DNA from: Bugula neritina | Taxonomy: Eukaryota > Bryozoa > Gymnolaemata > Cheilostomatida > Bugulidae | NCBI GenBank assembly: GCA_964035545.1 | Contig: OZ037765.1 | Span: 35,576,108-35,640,107 of the forward strand | Length of the DNA: 64,000 nucleotides | Direction of reading: 5' to 3' | Shown: piece after piece, positions 32,801-53,076 of the stretch | How the letters are laid out: each line of letters begins with the position of its first letter | Numbering within the stretch: position 1 is the stretch's first letter | Notes under the pieces: model-generated | Database searches by the model: none | The model's input: only the letters and a program-made list of their open reading frames with translations | What the model was told of the DNA's origin: nothing | Position numbers and translations under genes: made by a program

Positions 32801-34787
32801 GTGTCCATATAGAGAAAAGGATTGAGATGTCCCAGGGAGAGAGTAGGCTGGAAATACAACCTTGAGTTGCTGACCATCTGTGAGTGAGGGTGGGTATACA
32901 TAGTCCCCGTCTCCCAAGTACCTTCCCAAAAACATGCACTGAATTGAGTCACAGTACAGCTAATAGATGAGTCATAGTACAGCTAATAGATGAGTCATAG
33001 TACAGCTAATAGAAGAGTCATAGTATAGTTAATAGATGAGTCATAGTGCAGCTAATAGATGAATCATAGTACAGCTAATAGATGAGTCATAGTATAGCTA
33101 ATAGATGAGTCATAGTACAGCTAATAGATGAGTCATAGTATAGCTAATAGATGAGTCATAGTACAGCTAATAGATGAGTCATAGCACAGCAAATAGACGA
33201 GTCATACTACAGCTAATAGATGAGTCATAGTACAGCTAATAGACGAGTCATAGTACAGCTAATAGATGAGTCATAGTACAGCCAATAGACAAGTGAGAGA
33301 CAGACCTAGCTCTAAAAGATACATATTTATATAAACCTTTGCTGACTAGCAGAGTGCTGGACATCAGATGACACTTTGTTGGCCTTAGAGAGAATGCGAG
33401 AAGGTCGTGTTGAGTCATGGTCTTCAGAATAAGGATCATAAAGCTTTCTATTGACGTCAGAATCTCCTTGTCGCTGCTCCTTTCTGGGAGATCTACTCAC
33501 TTTCAATCTCCCTTTAGAGCTTTCTAACTTTTCTCCCCTAGTGTCTGTGGCCAACTTTGCTACCCTGTCCTCGAGTTCTGATAACTCACTTCTCGAAATT
33601 GGTGGGTTGGGCTGTCTTACAACGCCCCCTGCCTCTGACTTGACAAGTGAAGAGAGTCGGGCACTAGGTGATTGCAGAGATTTGTCAGAGTACTCAGAGA
33701 AAGAGAGCTGGTCGTTGGTCACTGAAGTTCACCAAGGTGATAGCATTTAGAAAAGCACATTCATGATGGAGTCAATTCCTTACACCTACATTGACAGTGT
33801 TTGATACTTACCTAACACAGCAGACATATCAGAATTAGAGGATGGATCTCTCTTGCTAGCAGCAGCTGGCACTCTCCTAATAACCTTCCCTCTCTCTTTC
33901 CTCCGCGTCGACCTACCTTTGACATGACCAGAGATATGTTCTACTTCACTATTGGCAACACATTCACTGTTCTGATTGTCTTTTACTACATTTAGAGTGG
34001 GTGTATTGTCAGCACATCCTTGTTTATGCACCATGTTTTGGGTGTCGTCCCTACTTTCTAACCTCATTGAACAGCCAGTGTGTTCTTTTGATTTCATTTC
34101 AGCCTGTTCAATAGCTATTCCATTTTTTCCACTTTTTGGGACATACCTGGGCTGTTCTGGACGTTTTTTGCGAACTTTACCAGATTTATCAGCAGAGGAT
34201 GCTTTGCCATCACTTGAATGGCCTGACATCTTCTCTAGTTGCTTATTGTTGGTTGTGGAGTCACTTCTTTCATCAATGCTCAAGTGTTTTCTATTGTCTG
34301 TTGCAGCCTTGTCTTGCTTACTACCTTGTTGCTTGCAGCTTTGTTGCCTATTGGCAGTTTCTGTTTGCTCATTGCCAACTATATTTTCTGATTGCTTGGC
34401 GTTAGAAGCAGACAATTTTCTAGAAGGTTTCGCAGAATAAAGAACTACATCAGGACGTCTCCACCTTCTTGCTGAAGACTTATCTGTATAGCAAAGCATA
34501 TACTTTAAACTTCCACATAACAAACTGATCTACAGAATAACAAGTTTTTGGCTACTTGGAGCAAGCATGGAATGAGAGATGTCAAGTTAAATTTCAGAAG
34601 AAAATAACTAGACACACCAGCTTATAACAGTGGACTTACATTTGAGAACAAAAGCATCAGTGTGTATAGTAGTAAAAGACTATTTACCAATCTGTTGACC
34701 ACCAGTGGCAGAGCAGGGAAGGGACGCCACTGACGGGGACTCCTCTAATTGATGCATGGATATGCGCACTTCTGGAACACTTGACAT
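20885..34787 (-). CDS. SMG6: SMG6/EST1A, NMD endonuclease, 1329 aa, 17 exons
   Basis: Endonuclease that cuts mRNA near premature stops in nonsense-mediated decay; it is also known as telomerase-binding EST1A. Minus-strand exons: 34787-34688, 34483-33812, 33721-33337, 32921-32175, 32057-31979, 31182-31072, 30888-30691, 30305-30244, 30106-29958, 29350-29077, 28478-28226, 28139-27948, 27835-27695, 25137-24984, 22234-22002, 21376-21274, 21021-20885. All phases match (1330 codons; human 1419). Exon 2 holds RRPDVVLY, like the exon-junction-complex binding motif, and a second candidate (RPEQPRYVPKSGK). Exons 4-9 are the 14-3-3-like/TPR domain (YLQASHVAPKNGKPYNQLAL, RKLDTVFYFMRS). Exons 14-17 are the PIN nuclease with all three catalytic Asp present: D1145 (PDTN), D1254 (GNNDD) and D1300 (LLTDD). 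The exon 4 acceptor at 32922 is chosen by phase and is the least certain site. Confidence 0.97.
21020..21275 (-). repeat. Acceptor-containing repeat, 21-bp unit, about 12 copies, SMG6 intron 16
   Basis: On the minus strand the unit reads CTGCAGATAACTATATGTAT plus one T. TCTGCAG|ATAAC is also the real acceptor of the last exon (21022/21021), and GTAACTATATG is the donor side (21273). The intron is built almost wholly of acceptor copies. Confidence 0.95.
21533..21990. repeat. Polypurine tandem repeat, SMG6 intron 15
   Basis: About 450 bp almost purely A/G on plus apart from single Ts, from units like GTAGAGAGGGTAGAGAAAG. On the transcribed sense (minus) it is a long CTCTAC polypyrimidine tract. 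Such strand asymmetry can form triplex DNA. Confidence 0.9.
22240..24982. repeat. Minisatellite, 22-bp unit, about 124 copies, SMG6 intron 14
   Basis: The unit contains TACTAAATACTAGTAATATT plus GA. Many variants occur (TTAATA, TTATTA, AAGAC, GTTAATAA). It fills the intron from donor to acceptor; the donor sequence GTAATAATACTAGTATTTAG already matches the array. Confidence 0.97.
25160..27655. repeat. Minisatellite, 20-bp unit, about 124 copies, SMG6 intron 13
   Basis: The unit is TATATTACAGTATAATATAG, with length almost never broken and point variants TATGTTACAG, AATGTTACAG, TATGTTGCAG and AATATTACAG. A 660-bp block is duplicated exactly (see findings). Confidence 0.98.
28505..29040. repeat. 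Minisatellite, 20-bp unit, about 27 copies, SMG6 intron 10
   Basis: The unit is GTAAGTATATAGAGTAAGAG, with three copies altered to AGTGCTAAG or AGTGGTAAG. Junctions between copies read AGAG|GTAAGTAT on plus, a perfect donor consensus on the antisense strand. Confidence 0.97.
29385..29500. repeat. 34-bp repeat, about 3.5 copies, SMG6 intron 9
   Basis: Copies of AGTAGCTAGCAGTACACAGT followed by GGCTAAGTAGTACA lie next to the exon 10 acceptor. The first copy runs into exon 10 flanking sequence (TACACAGTG). Confidence 0.85.
29500..29950. repeat. Minisatellite, 22-bp unit, about 18 copies, SMG6 intron 9
   Basis: The unit contains TAGTACTATTAGTTAGTAAT plus AC. On the sense (minus) strand each copy holds TACTAAC, the ideal branch-point heptamer. 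Confidence 0.95.
30335..30680. repeat. (AGT)n microsatellite, SMG6 intron 7
   Basis: About 115 triplets of AGT/GTA with interspersed AGC, ACT and AAT. It ends beside the donor of exon 7 (30690). Similar AGT/ACT arrays occur in AIFM1 intron 8 and KARS1 intron 10. Confidence 0.95.
30972..31066. repeat. Short tandem repeat, SMG6 intron 6
   Basis: Copies of ATACAGGTAGATAGT with TACAGGTAG cores, in a 183-bp intron. Confidence 0.8.
31195..31982 (-). repeat. Donor-containing repeat, about 34-42-bp unit, SMG6 intron 5
   Basis: On minus, copies read TACTCTGTAAGTATGTACTT then ACTTCTCACTAGTATATA. The real donor TACTCT|GTAAGTATG (31979/31978) is the first copy. About 19 copies of CTCTGTAAGT follow. Confidence 0.95.
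32948..33290. repeat. Minisatellite, 23-bp unit, about 15 copies, SMG6 intron 3
   Basis: The unit contains AGTCATAGTACAGCTAATAG plus ATG. Variants have TATAGC, CACAGC and AGACG. Confidence 0.95.
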
Positions 34788-36413
34788 TGTATTGAGATTT
34801 CACTAGGAAAAACTGAAAACAATAAATATAAACCACTGACATGAAAATAAGCAAGTTATTGTCAAAGTCAAGTCAATCAATGATTTGAGTAACTTCAGTT
34901 AATTTGAATAGAACAGCAAGTGTTTAATTGGACCAATGTATTATCGGCAACACAATCGTTAGATAAAGTGGTGGTTGTGCGAACAATACATGAAACATAC
35001 CCATATACACATGAATATATATAATTATATAATATATTATATATATTAGTAATACTAGTACTAATACTAATTGCCAATACCAATACAAATACTAATTGCC
35101 AATTGGACAGAATTATTATGATTATATATTATTTATTTATACCACTATAACTCTATAGCTATAAGTAAAAGTATTAGTATGTCAATGTGACTATGACTAT
35201 TACTATCACTATGAGTATGAGAAAATCAAAATGAAAAACAGGAAGAGTACAAGTACAACTACAACTGACGCTGTACAAGCACAACTAGTACTAACTACAT
35301 AAACACTCTAACACTAACAGTAACTTTATACTTTCGACGTATAAGCTATATTTAATATTTATATTATACTTTAGTCATAGTCGCTTCACATTCATAGTCA
35401 CACTCATAGTCAATGTCATACTCATAGTGATAGTGTAACTCATTCTGATTCTCAAACTGAAACTGTAAGTCAGTTAGTCACTAATTCAAATTGTATTACA
35501 TTTACTGATTTAGTGAATTTACTGATTTAGTTTACTTAGTATTTGTTCATGTTGATTTGGAAACAACCTAAATGAGTCCAACATTTACCGTTATGATTAT
35601 AAAAATTCAGACATACTGACTTACATGACTTTGTGGACTTAGATCAAAGTAAAATTAATACGCTTAACATTAATTTTAAATCATAATCACAATCATAATG
35701 AGAATCAGTTCAGAATTATTTCAATTTATAGCCTTCACCTTCCAACTTTAGCACATCAAGTCGATGCCTTTTTGCAATTTCCGTAGCTTGTGGTTCCCAA
35801 CTTTGAAAGCTTAGAAACCCACAACTACAAACTTGAGAACCGCAAGCTACTAGACTTGGAGCTATTCCAAAATACGAAATTCTCAAACTTGTAGTTGGGC
35901 GCCTTACTACAAACCTGAGAATCTCGAACTAATGTTACCCTTCATCCCCAACTCAAGGCTGCTTATAGATCATTTCTTAACACAGCGAATTTTCCTATTG
36001 GCTAGCGGTGACTCAAGTTGAAGTGGAGATGATGTCATGGTTAACTTTTCCTGTTCAATGGGTTAACGTAAACGTATAATAATAATGGTAATATTAAAAT
36101 AATAGTAAAATACAAGTTTCATAACAGTTAACATCATCTTCATTTTCTGTTCTTTCACAGGTAAGTTTATTTTTAGTGAAGCTGAAGCTGCCAACGTCTA
36201 CTCACTCTCAGTAAATGAGTAATTTACTCAGTTGGAGTTATACTTATACTTATAGCTCTATTAGTATTAGTATTAGTATTAGTATTAGTATTACATTTAC
36301 TATTAGTATTACTATTAGTATTAGTAATAGTAAATACTAATAGTAATACTAATAGTAATAGTATTACTATTACTATTAGTATTATTATCATTATACAATT
36401 ATACTGACTAGTT
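34788..36413. other. Divergent spacer between SMG6 and SNAP29
   Basis: 1.6 kb of AT-rich unique sequence between two outward-facing genes; promoters are expected. Simple ATTAG/TAATAC runs lie near 35040-35100 and 36250-36380. A segment at about 35750-35990 with several TACAAACTTGAGAA-type direct and inverted motifs partly resembles 39830-39990. No coding exon or RNA gene was recognised. Confidence 0.5.
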
Positions 36414-36695
36414 AAAGTGATACTGAGTAGTAATACTGAGTAGTGATACTGAGTAGTGATACTGAGTAGAGATACTGAGTAGTGATACTGAGTAGTGATA
36501 GTGAGTAGTGATACTGAGTAGTGATACTGAGTAGTGATACTGTGTACTGAGTAGTAATACTGAGTAGTGATACTGAGTAGTGATACTGAGTAGTGACACT
36601 GAGTAGTGATACTGAGTAGTTATACTGTGTAGTGATACTGTATACTGAGTAGTGATACTGAGTAGTGAGTAGTGTCTAGTGAGATACTGGGTAGT
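36414..36695. repeat. Tandem repeat, 13-bp unit (GAGTAGTGATACT)
   Basis: About 20 copies with GTAATACT and GTGTACT variants. It ends 40 bp before the SNAP29 start codon, so in the presumed promoter or 5' untranslated region. Confidence 0.9.
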
Positions 36696-36733
36696 TAGTA
36701 ATGCCATATTAATATGATTTGTTAGCTAGTGGC

Positions 36734-37904
36734 ATGTCTAGAAACTACAAACAATTAGCTGACTCGAGTAATCCGTTCTACTGTGACGACGATGATGACA
36801 ACGAGGAGGAATATTCTGGAAGTAAAATCCAGCAGATAAAAGAGAGAATCAGCAGATCAGAGAATGAGCAAATAGACAGTCTCTCTCGAATACAGAAGGT
36901 TATTGCCGAGTCTGAAGATATTGGAAACAACACTCTAGAGGTCAGTGGGCTGCTTACGTGATATATATACTCTAGAGGTCAGTGGGCTGTTTACATGATA
37001 TATATACTATAAACTCTAGAGGTCAGTGGGCTGCTTACATGATATATATACTATAAACTCTAGAGGTCAGTGGGCTGCTTACATGATATATATATATACT
37101 ATAAACTCTAGAGGTCAGTGGGCTGCTTACATGATATATATACTATAAACTCTAGAGGTCAGTGGGCTGCTTACATGATATATATACTCTAGAGGTTAGT
37201 GGGCTGCTTACATGATATATATACTATATACTCTAGAGGTCAGTGTTGTATTGACAGGAACTCCATCATCAAGGAGAGCAGCTGGATAACGCAGAAGCTA
37301 AGCTCGACTCCATTGAAGCCATGACTAAAGTCACTCAAACTCATATCACTAGTATACGAAGTGTATTCGGTGCTTTTAAAAATAAACTTTTTGGTCGTAA
37401 AACTGAGTCAACTGTTATGTCAGACATTCAACATAACCGGCTGCGGGACTCGGCTGACAGCCCAGCGAGTGGTGCTGGCAGCACGTCTCACCATAGTAGT
37501 AACGAGGATAAGAAATATGGGGGACTCCGTGATGAGATGAGAGTCAGCAGCAGGAGTACTACCAGACAGGATGTTATAGAGGAGCAGCTCGGTGAGTGTT
37601 CTCCCCAGGTGCTTCTCTCCCCAGGTGCTTCTCTCCCCAGGTGCTTTAAGTGTGTGTACTATTTTTTATGTATATGGGTGTTCTCCCCAGGTGCTCTAAG
37701 TGTGTGCACTACTTTTCATGTATATGGGTGTTCTCCCCAGGTGACCTGAGTGTTGGACTTAAAAGACTTCAGGAGATGGGGCTGAGTATGAATGATGAAC
37801 TGAACAGACAAGATGCAACTATAGACCGTCTCACCACCAAAACTGAAAGAAACCACCTTGTTCTTCAAGACCAGAATTCTCAGATGAGGAAGTTGCTCAA
37901 GTGA
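36734..37904 (+). CDS. SNAP29: SNAP29, Qbc-SNARE, 234 aa, three exons
   Basis: SNAP29 supplies two SNARE helices for membrane fusion, notably autophagosome-lysosome fusion with syntaxin-17 and VAMP7/8. Exons are 36734-36940, 37258-37591 and 37741-37904 (235 codons, phases match). An NPF motif at residues 13-15 in an acidic N-terminus (SSNPFYCDDDDD) matches the EHD-binding NPF of SNAP29. The first SNARE region spans about residues 28-105, ending ITSIRSVFGAFKNKLFG, close to the human ISQKHINSIKSVFGG. The second spans about 180-234 (LSVGLKRLQEMGLSMNDELN, then DATIDRLTTKTE). There is no membrane anchor and no cysteine cluster, as expected for SNAP29 and unlike SNAP25. Both introns consist of splice-site repeats. 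A poly(A) signal lies at 38143-38148. Confidence 0.95.
36931..37240 (+). repeat. Exon-end/donor repeat, 36-44-bp unit, 7-8 copies, SNAP29 intron 1
   Basis: Each copy contains ACTCTAGAGGTCAGTGGGCT, the last 9 bases of exon 1 and the first 11 of the intron, followed by GCTTACATGATATATATACT. The real junction is 36940/36941. Copy 8 near the acceptor is shortened. Confidence 0.97.
37592..37745 (+). repeat. Acceptor-containing repeat, SNAP29 intron 2
   Basis: Five copies of TTCTCCCCAGGTG or CTCTCCCCAGGTG occur in 150 bp. The last (37731-37743) is the real acceptor. Two longer copies carry GTGTGCACTACTTTTCATGT between them. Confidence 0.95.
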
Positions 37905-38142
37905 CCGTGTGTCAAGTGACACACAGTGTCAAGTGACACACAGTGTCAAGTGACCCAGTCACTATGTGTCATTGTGTAAGAAATATACAGTCATGTTTAG
38001 CAGAACATTTCCTTTTTGTTGGTAGTAACTTCAGTTGGTGTTTGATATACAATAATACTTAATATTTATTATTATTGGGACACGGATCACTCTGAGATTA
38101 TTATTTTTATTTTAATTATGATTATTTTACAGTTTGAAGGAA

Positions 38143-38148
38143 AATAAA
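38143..38148 (+). promoter_or_regulatory. Poly(A) signal AATAAA, SNAP29
   Basis: AATAAA lies 240 bp after the SNAP29 stop. The convergent C19orf53-like gene ends 190 bp further on. Confidence 0.45.
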
Positions 38149-38335
38149 CTTATATACAGAGTTAGAAAGAGTTGGGATTACACATAATTGCTGAACTCTC
38201 TGAAACCCATCGCATATTATAATCACATAATATAAACATGTCATTATACAATGTAGGAACATTAGGCTATGCATGTAGGAACATTAGGCTATGCATGTAG
38301 GAACAGTCTAACTGTTAGTTTCAATTAGTAGAGAA

Positions 38336-38922
38336 TCACTGTGTTGATTCATTGGATTTACTCTTTGATTTACTCTGTGACTGAACAACTTTGAATGACT
38401 TTGATTCAACATGAGTGGCTTTAGTTGACAACTCGCTTTCTAGCTGATCCTTAAGGGCTTTGGTGAACGTCTACAAAATGACATAAGGATGGTAATAGTG
38501 AGATAGTAACAGTGAGATAGTAGTAGTAAGATAGTAATAATGGCATAGTAAGAGTGAGATATAGTAAGAGTGAGATAGTAACAGTGAGATAGTAACAGTG
38601 ATATAGTAAGAGTAAGATAGCTTTTGTAATGTACCTTCTGCATCTTATGTGCCTCCAAGAGTTTTCCTTTCTTTGGAGCTATAGCTCTAGCTGGAAAGAT
38701 ATTAGCATTATTAAATTATCAAACCTTCTGTATAATATAGATATTACCACAGTATTACATATATATAATTATATGTCCCATAATAATATAATTGTGCCGA
38801 TCACAGACCAGCCTTCTACCATATATCCCACTACCTCCTTTTTTAACATTTCCTTTTGACTTTGTTGCTTTATTCTTTTTTACTGTTAGTGGCTTTTTCT
38901 TCTTCACAATACCTTGAGGCAT
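38336..38922 (-). CDS. C19orf53: C19orf53/L10K (UPF0390) family protein, 92 aa, three exons
   Basis: Minus-strand exons are 38922-38835, 38690-38635 and 38470-38336, with 93 codons and matching phases. The protein is small and very basic. It starts MPQGIVKKKKPLTVKKNKA and has the family core KKGGARAIAPKKGK built across the first intron. The human protein (Leydig cell tumour 10 kDa homologue) has GGRVIAPKKAR at the same place, followed, as here, by a helix with basic residues (LLEAHKMQKTFTKALKDQLE). The tail is Ser/Lys rich (QSQSKSKSKSN). It is probably nuclear or nucleolar by composition; the family has no firm molecular function. It is divergent from KARS1 and tail to tail with SNAP29. Confidence 0.85.
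38488..38620. repeat. Short tandem repeat of GAGATAGTAACAGT, intron 2 of C19orf53-like gene
   Basis: About 10 loose copies with AGTAAGAGT and AGTAGTAAG variants fill the 164-bp intron. Confidence 0.85.
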
Positions 38923-41359
38923 GGTTTCCTTTGAAAGGTAGAAACAAAGTTAAAATATTGTCCAATACCTAATATTTAGGCAACATGACACCAACTTAAG
39001 CAACATAATGATTTGCTATTGTCACACCGTAGTGGGGAGAAGTGACTAAAAAGTTGGCAGCACCATTTTAATTGTTAAACCTTGTTGTAATTGGTTTGGT
39101 TTACTATCATAGTCGATATAATCACTAAATTGATGGTTGTGATTATCATTGAATTTCTGGTGCAACTTTTGCTAAAAAAAGCTAAAATTGGAGAAATGCA
39201 CTTTCTATAATTTTGTACATATTTTACAACTGTTCAGTGTTCAGTGTAATACAAATATCTAATATCCACAGATGAGAATTAAAAAACAAGAACTTAATTG
39301 ATAATTCTCAGAGAAAATGTCTTTAGGCCTGAAAACGAGCCATAATTATTATTATATTCACTTTATCATAATGATAATGTTTCTCAAAACCACTTTACCA
39401 GTAAAAAATGAAAATAAATTTCAAAATTATTAAAATAAATATTGTTTTCATATCCAATCATTATAATTACAAATAAAATTTATATTTCTAAAGCTAAAGA
39501 GTAAAGTGAAAGTAAAAGTTAAAAGTGAATAATTATAAAATAAATTTAAATAGTAATTAAAATAATATTATTTAAAATAAATTATAAATAATTAAAATTT
39601 AAATTCTCGGGTATCATTATATTTGTAATTATATAAATATTAAGAGCAAATCATCCTGCGATATTGATAGTTATACTTATAAAAAACTAAGTTATACTAA
39701 TGCAGAGTCTAGAACTTTATTAAAAAAATCGTGAACTTAGTTTTATAACTATCAAGTTAGTCATAGCGATAGTGTTTAAACTTTAATGTTATTCTGATCT
39801 CGCAGCTTATAATTACAGGCACGAAAATTGCTATAAGCAGCCTCAAGTTCGGAGTGATCGGGTGCAGCTGTGCAAGATTCTCAAGTTTGAAGTTGGGGGT
39901 CAAAATCAGTCTTCTTTCAAACCGCAACTCTAGACTCCAAACCTATTGCACTTAGTCGCCCCAATCGGGGCTGTTTATAACGAATCTCGATAGCTCGCAA
40001 GCATGATAAAAGGAGTGCACAGGATTCGCCAAATATTTTATTAACACCAGCCCTCTAAACTTAAATTGAACGAAAATTACCTACAGCCCATTCTTACTAC
40101 CTCATTTAAATATCAGTTAAAAGTCTATAACCTTGACCTAAAAACTCGCTTACTACTGCGCGTGGCTACTTGATTCTAGGCTCAGCTGACGCAATATCTT
40201 TAAGACTCACTTTTGGTAAGAAAAATATAATAATTATAAAGTAATCATAAATGATAAAAGTTTGTGTGGAAGTTAGGTTAAATAATGCACCGGACCATTG
40301 AACGCCATGTGAAATTAATATTTGTCAATTATTATATTTATTTGATCAAAATAAAAATTCTTTTGACCTTGATCTTGATTAAAAATTAAATTTAATTAGT
40401 TATACTTATTACTATTACTATTAGGTTATTACATTTACTATTACTATTACTATTAGTATTATTATTAATATTACTATTACTGATACTGATAGTATTACTA
40501 TTACTAATACTCTAATAGTAATAGTATTACTCTTAGTATTAGGTATTAGTATTACTATTACATTTACTATTAGTATTAGTATTACTATTGTATTAGCATT
40601 AGTAATTTTATTAGTATTACTATTAATAACTGCCTAATAGTAATACTAATACTAATAGTAATACTAATACTAATAGTAATACTAATAGTAATATATTTAT
40701 AGTGTATTACTGTAATAGTAATACTAATAGTAATAACTTAAAATTAGGTACTGCTATTTGTATTAAATTTAGTGACTATCACTATGTCTATACTGATACT
40801 CTATAGTATAGTTAAATTCAAAATTGTTATTTAAAAATCGGTTAATTATTCATAATGATTACGGTTATGACTCTGAATTTCCATTACTATCAGTTTAAGT
40901 TTTGCTGTTGGTTTTGATTCTGATTTTCATTTGGATACAGATAACAATTACAAATACATCCATTTTAGAATTTTTGCTTTTAGTAAGGACGATCAGAATA
41001 ATTAGGATAATGAATAATGACAAGTTGGGTTAAACTACTGCAAAAATCCACAATCAAATCATTGACCACCTTCATTATCACAACCTCTGGACTATAATTC
41101 ACTAATGCTCGCTATAATTATACCCTATAGTTAAACTTCTCTGAGCTATCACTATGGATTATGTCTATGGGGCGACATGCACTGCGCCTAGGCTTTTATG
41201 CTCCTTTTATTCCTATTAGTGTGAGGATAGGTTAGCTGTGCATGCTGTGCTTATACTATTATGTTTCTAGTATTAGTAAAATAGTAAATCAGTTTCTTGG
41301 TAATTTATGTTGTAGATTAAGATTTGAAGTTATCAAAAGAGAGAACAAGTTAGGTGCTG
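38923..41359. other. Divergent spacer between C19orf53-like gene and KARS1
   Basis: 2.4 kb of very AT-rich sequence. It holds palindromic (TAATAC/GTATTA) simple sequence at 40390-40740, and at 39830-39990 a GC-richer segment partly similar to 35750-35990 (shared GAGGCTGCTTATAG and CAAGTTTGAAGTTGGG-like strings). No coding frame or RNA gene was recognised. Confidence 0.5.
40390..40740. repeat. Degenerate TAATAC/GTATTA simple sequence
   Basis: Runs of ACTATTACTATTAGTATT followed by their inverse complements (ACTAATAGTAATACTAATAG), able to fold into hairpins. A similar block is at 36250-36380. Confidence 0.7.
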
Positions 41360-51019
<9,660 letters not shown>

Positions 51020-52761
51020 CCAAACATCCCTCAGGCTGCTGTCAAGTCTATCATCACCAACTATTAGTTATCACCAATATTTGATTTCATTGACTCTTTT
51101 CAACATGTTGAATGTGATTGTTAACTCAGCGTGTGTATGCTGATTTCAAGCTATCAAATAAAGTTTTTTTGACTGATTTTGTACTTTACTTCAATAGATT
51201 TACAGGGGAGAAGTTAACTTGAAACTATGCATAAAGCGTTACACTTACAGTTGAAGATGCATTCTGCAGTAGAAAGTCAACTTAATGAGTGCAGAATTAG
51301 ATTCAAATTGACATATCAATAGATACAGATCTACATGACTATTGCATCATTTATTACATTTCGTGACTCCGAACATTCAAATAGCGCAAATAGTCTGCAT
51401 TCAGGGGTCAAAGTTGAGAAAGTGTGTAGGCGGAGCAGACAATTACTTTATTAGATCTTGACAAAGGGCGCTAGGACAACTACGTCAGAGGCAGGCCAGA
51501 AGCTGATCTCATTCGATCAGCTGAATTGGCAAACAACCTCAAAAGAAACAGTATAAAAATTATTTGATTATAAAAAAGATACAATAGAACAGGTGATGCT
51601 ATGATAGAATGTACATGTACATATGCATGCATGAATTAAAACCCAGAATGTCAAGATTCCTTTACAAATTACTAAAATTTTAACAAAAATTTTATATTTG
51701 TCATTTTGAACCCTGAGAATTTTACATTATATAAATAAATAAGAGGTGAAATGGTAACAGAAATTAAAAAAATATAATTTATAAAAAATTAAAGGAATCT
51801 CCAAAATTTAAGAGTTTATGGCGACTTCTCGCGCTATCTCTTGGCTGTGTAATAGCATTTCCTCCACAAATTGCAGGTAACAAGGCTGTAACTAATTTTT
51901 GGCTAGTCAAGTATAGACTTTCATTTCTATTAGTCTAATAATTTTTTAGAGATTTCGATGTTAGACTGAGTAAAGTATGCCTCATCCCAATTATATTTCA
52001 GCACTTCATCAATTATGCCAAAAATAAAAAATAGTGGCATTTGATGTATAACGCGCAGTTATGGTCAAGAAAAGAAGCCTAAAACTACCTGCACAATTCT
52101 CTTGACAATTATATAGAGCGAATAAACGGAACCAGAGTGAGTATAATACCCGGACAGCTGTGGATGGACGCGTCGGAAATCTCCTTCAGTTATAACAGAG
52201 AAATGTTGTGTCTTCTAATCTATAAGGGAAGAACTAGGTTCCACTAGCATACAGAAAGGCAGGTCTGACAGTTGCTGTACACAGAAGGGTTTCTCAGTGC
52301 ATATAGTACTGCTTCTGATCACACAGAAGGGAGAATTGAAGCACATGGAGCACATTTTAAAGCAAGACTTACATTCTGATAGCACTGCATTAGTTCATGT
52401 AGTTATTGCTACTCACGAAGTTGTAAAATCAAAACTTAATCTGAGAATTGAATGAATTCATGCATTTCAACTAATTATGCAAAGGGTAAATCATATCTGC
52501 CGAAGCACTAGAGTTTTATGCAATAACAAAATCAATGTCAAATATTAACATTCTAAATACCTGGAAATATAACATGCAAGGCATTACTGTGAATATATGA
52601 AATATCTTATAACACCACGGATATTTAAGACAGCACAAGGAATTAAATTATTTCAAAAGAGTAGCCTCTAATTTGCACTTTAATACATGCCAACTAAAAG
52701 TAAAAGGTGCAAGAGGACTACGGTAGCCACCCACTATTCTTGTGACAGTATATAGCTATCA
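51020..52761. other. Unique spacer after KARS1
   Basis: No tandem array. AATAAA at 51157-51162 fits the KARS1 poly(A) signal, 138 bp after the stop. On minus, AATAAA near 51450 could end a gene whose last exon is at 52762-53036. An ATG at about 52164 opens only 28 codons. No RNA gene or transposon end was recognised. Confidence 0.5.
51157..51162 (+). promoter_or_regulatory. Poly(A) signal AATAAA, KARS1
   Basis: AATAAA followed by a T-rich stretch (GTTTTTTTG), 138 bp downstream of the KARS1 stop codon. Confidence 0.6.
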
Positions 52762-53036
52762 TTAGCACACAAACAAAGTGGGAAAAACAAGTAGAACTAA
52801 TTTCTGCAGCTTTGCCAACAGCTCTAAGTTATCGAGCCACTCAGTGAAATTTCCATTGCTGCTGTGCTCATATTTACTTATTATGTCCGAGAGATTAACT
52901 GATGCTATTGTAATATTGCAAAATGTCGAAATAGCTTGATGTGTTGTATAATTATATAAACACCGCAAGAATTTACTACCAACTCTCTTACTGTCACTAC
53001 GCATTATTCTATCAAATCTCGAAGCGAACTGATGCA
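52762..53036 (-). CDS. Candidate terminal exon of an unrecognised gene
   Basis: A minus-strand open stretch of about 90 codons in AT-rich DNA, preceded by a plausible acceptor (CTATTTGTTTATCAAG at 53037, or CATCAG at 53029) and ended by TAA. It reads [20 protein letters not shown] and later [14 protein letters not shown] and [18 protein letters not shown], with ordinary amino-acid composition and amphipathic helices. No family is recognised. If real, the intron upstream of it on the minus strand would contain the TTTGGGG array, as other introns here contain arrays. The frame is the only evidence. Confidence 0.35.
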
Positions 53037-53076
53037 CTTGATAAACAAATAGTATGTCACAACAGGTACATAGCAC

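Noticed and set aside
33451-34440. Plus-strand frames of 89-154 codons opposite SMG6
   Set aside because: Shadows of SMG6 exons 2 and 3, which carry the family motif RRPDVVLY and join in phase to the rest of the protein.
52164-52247. Plus-strand ATG with 28 codons (MDASEISFSYNRE...)
   Set aside because: Too short, with no acceptor, donor or conserved feature. It cannot be told from chance.
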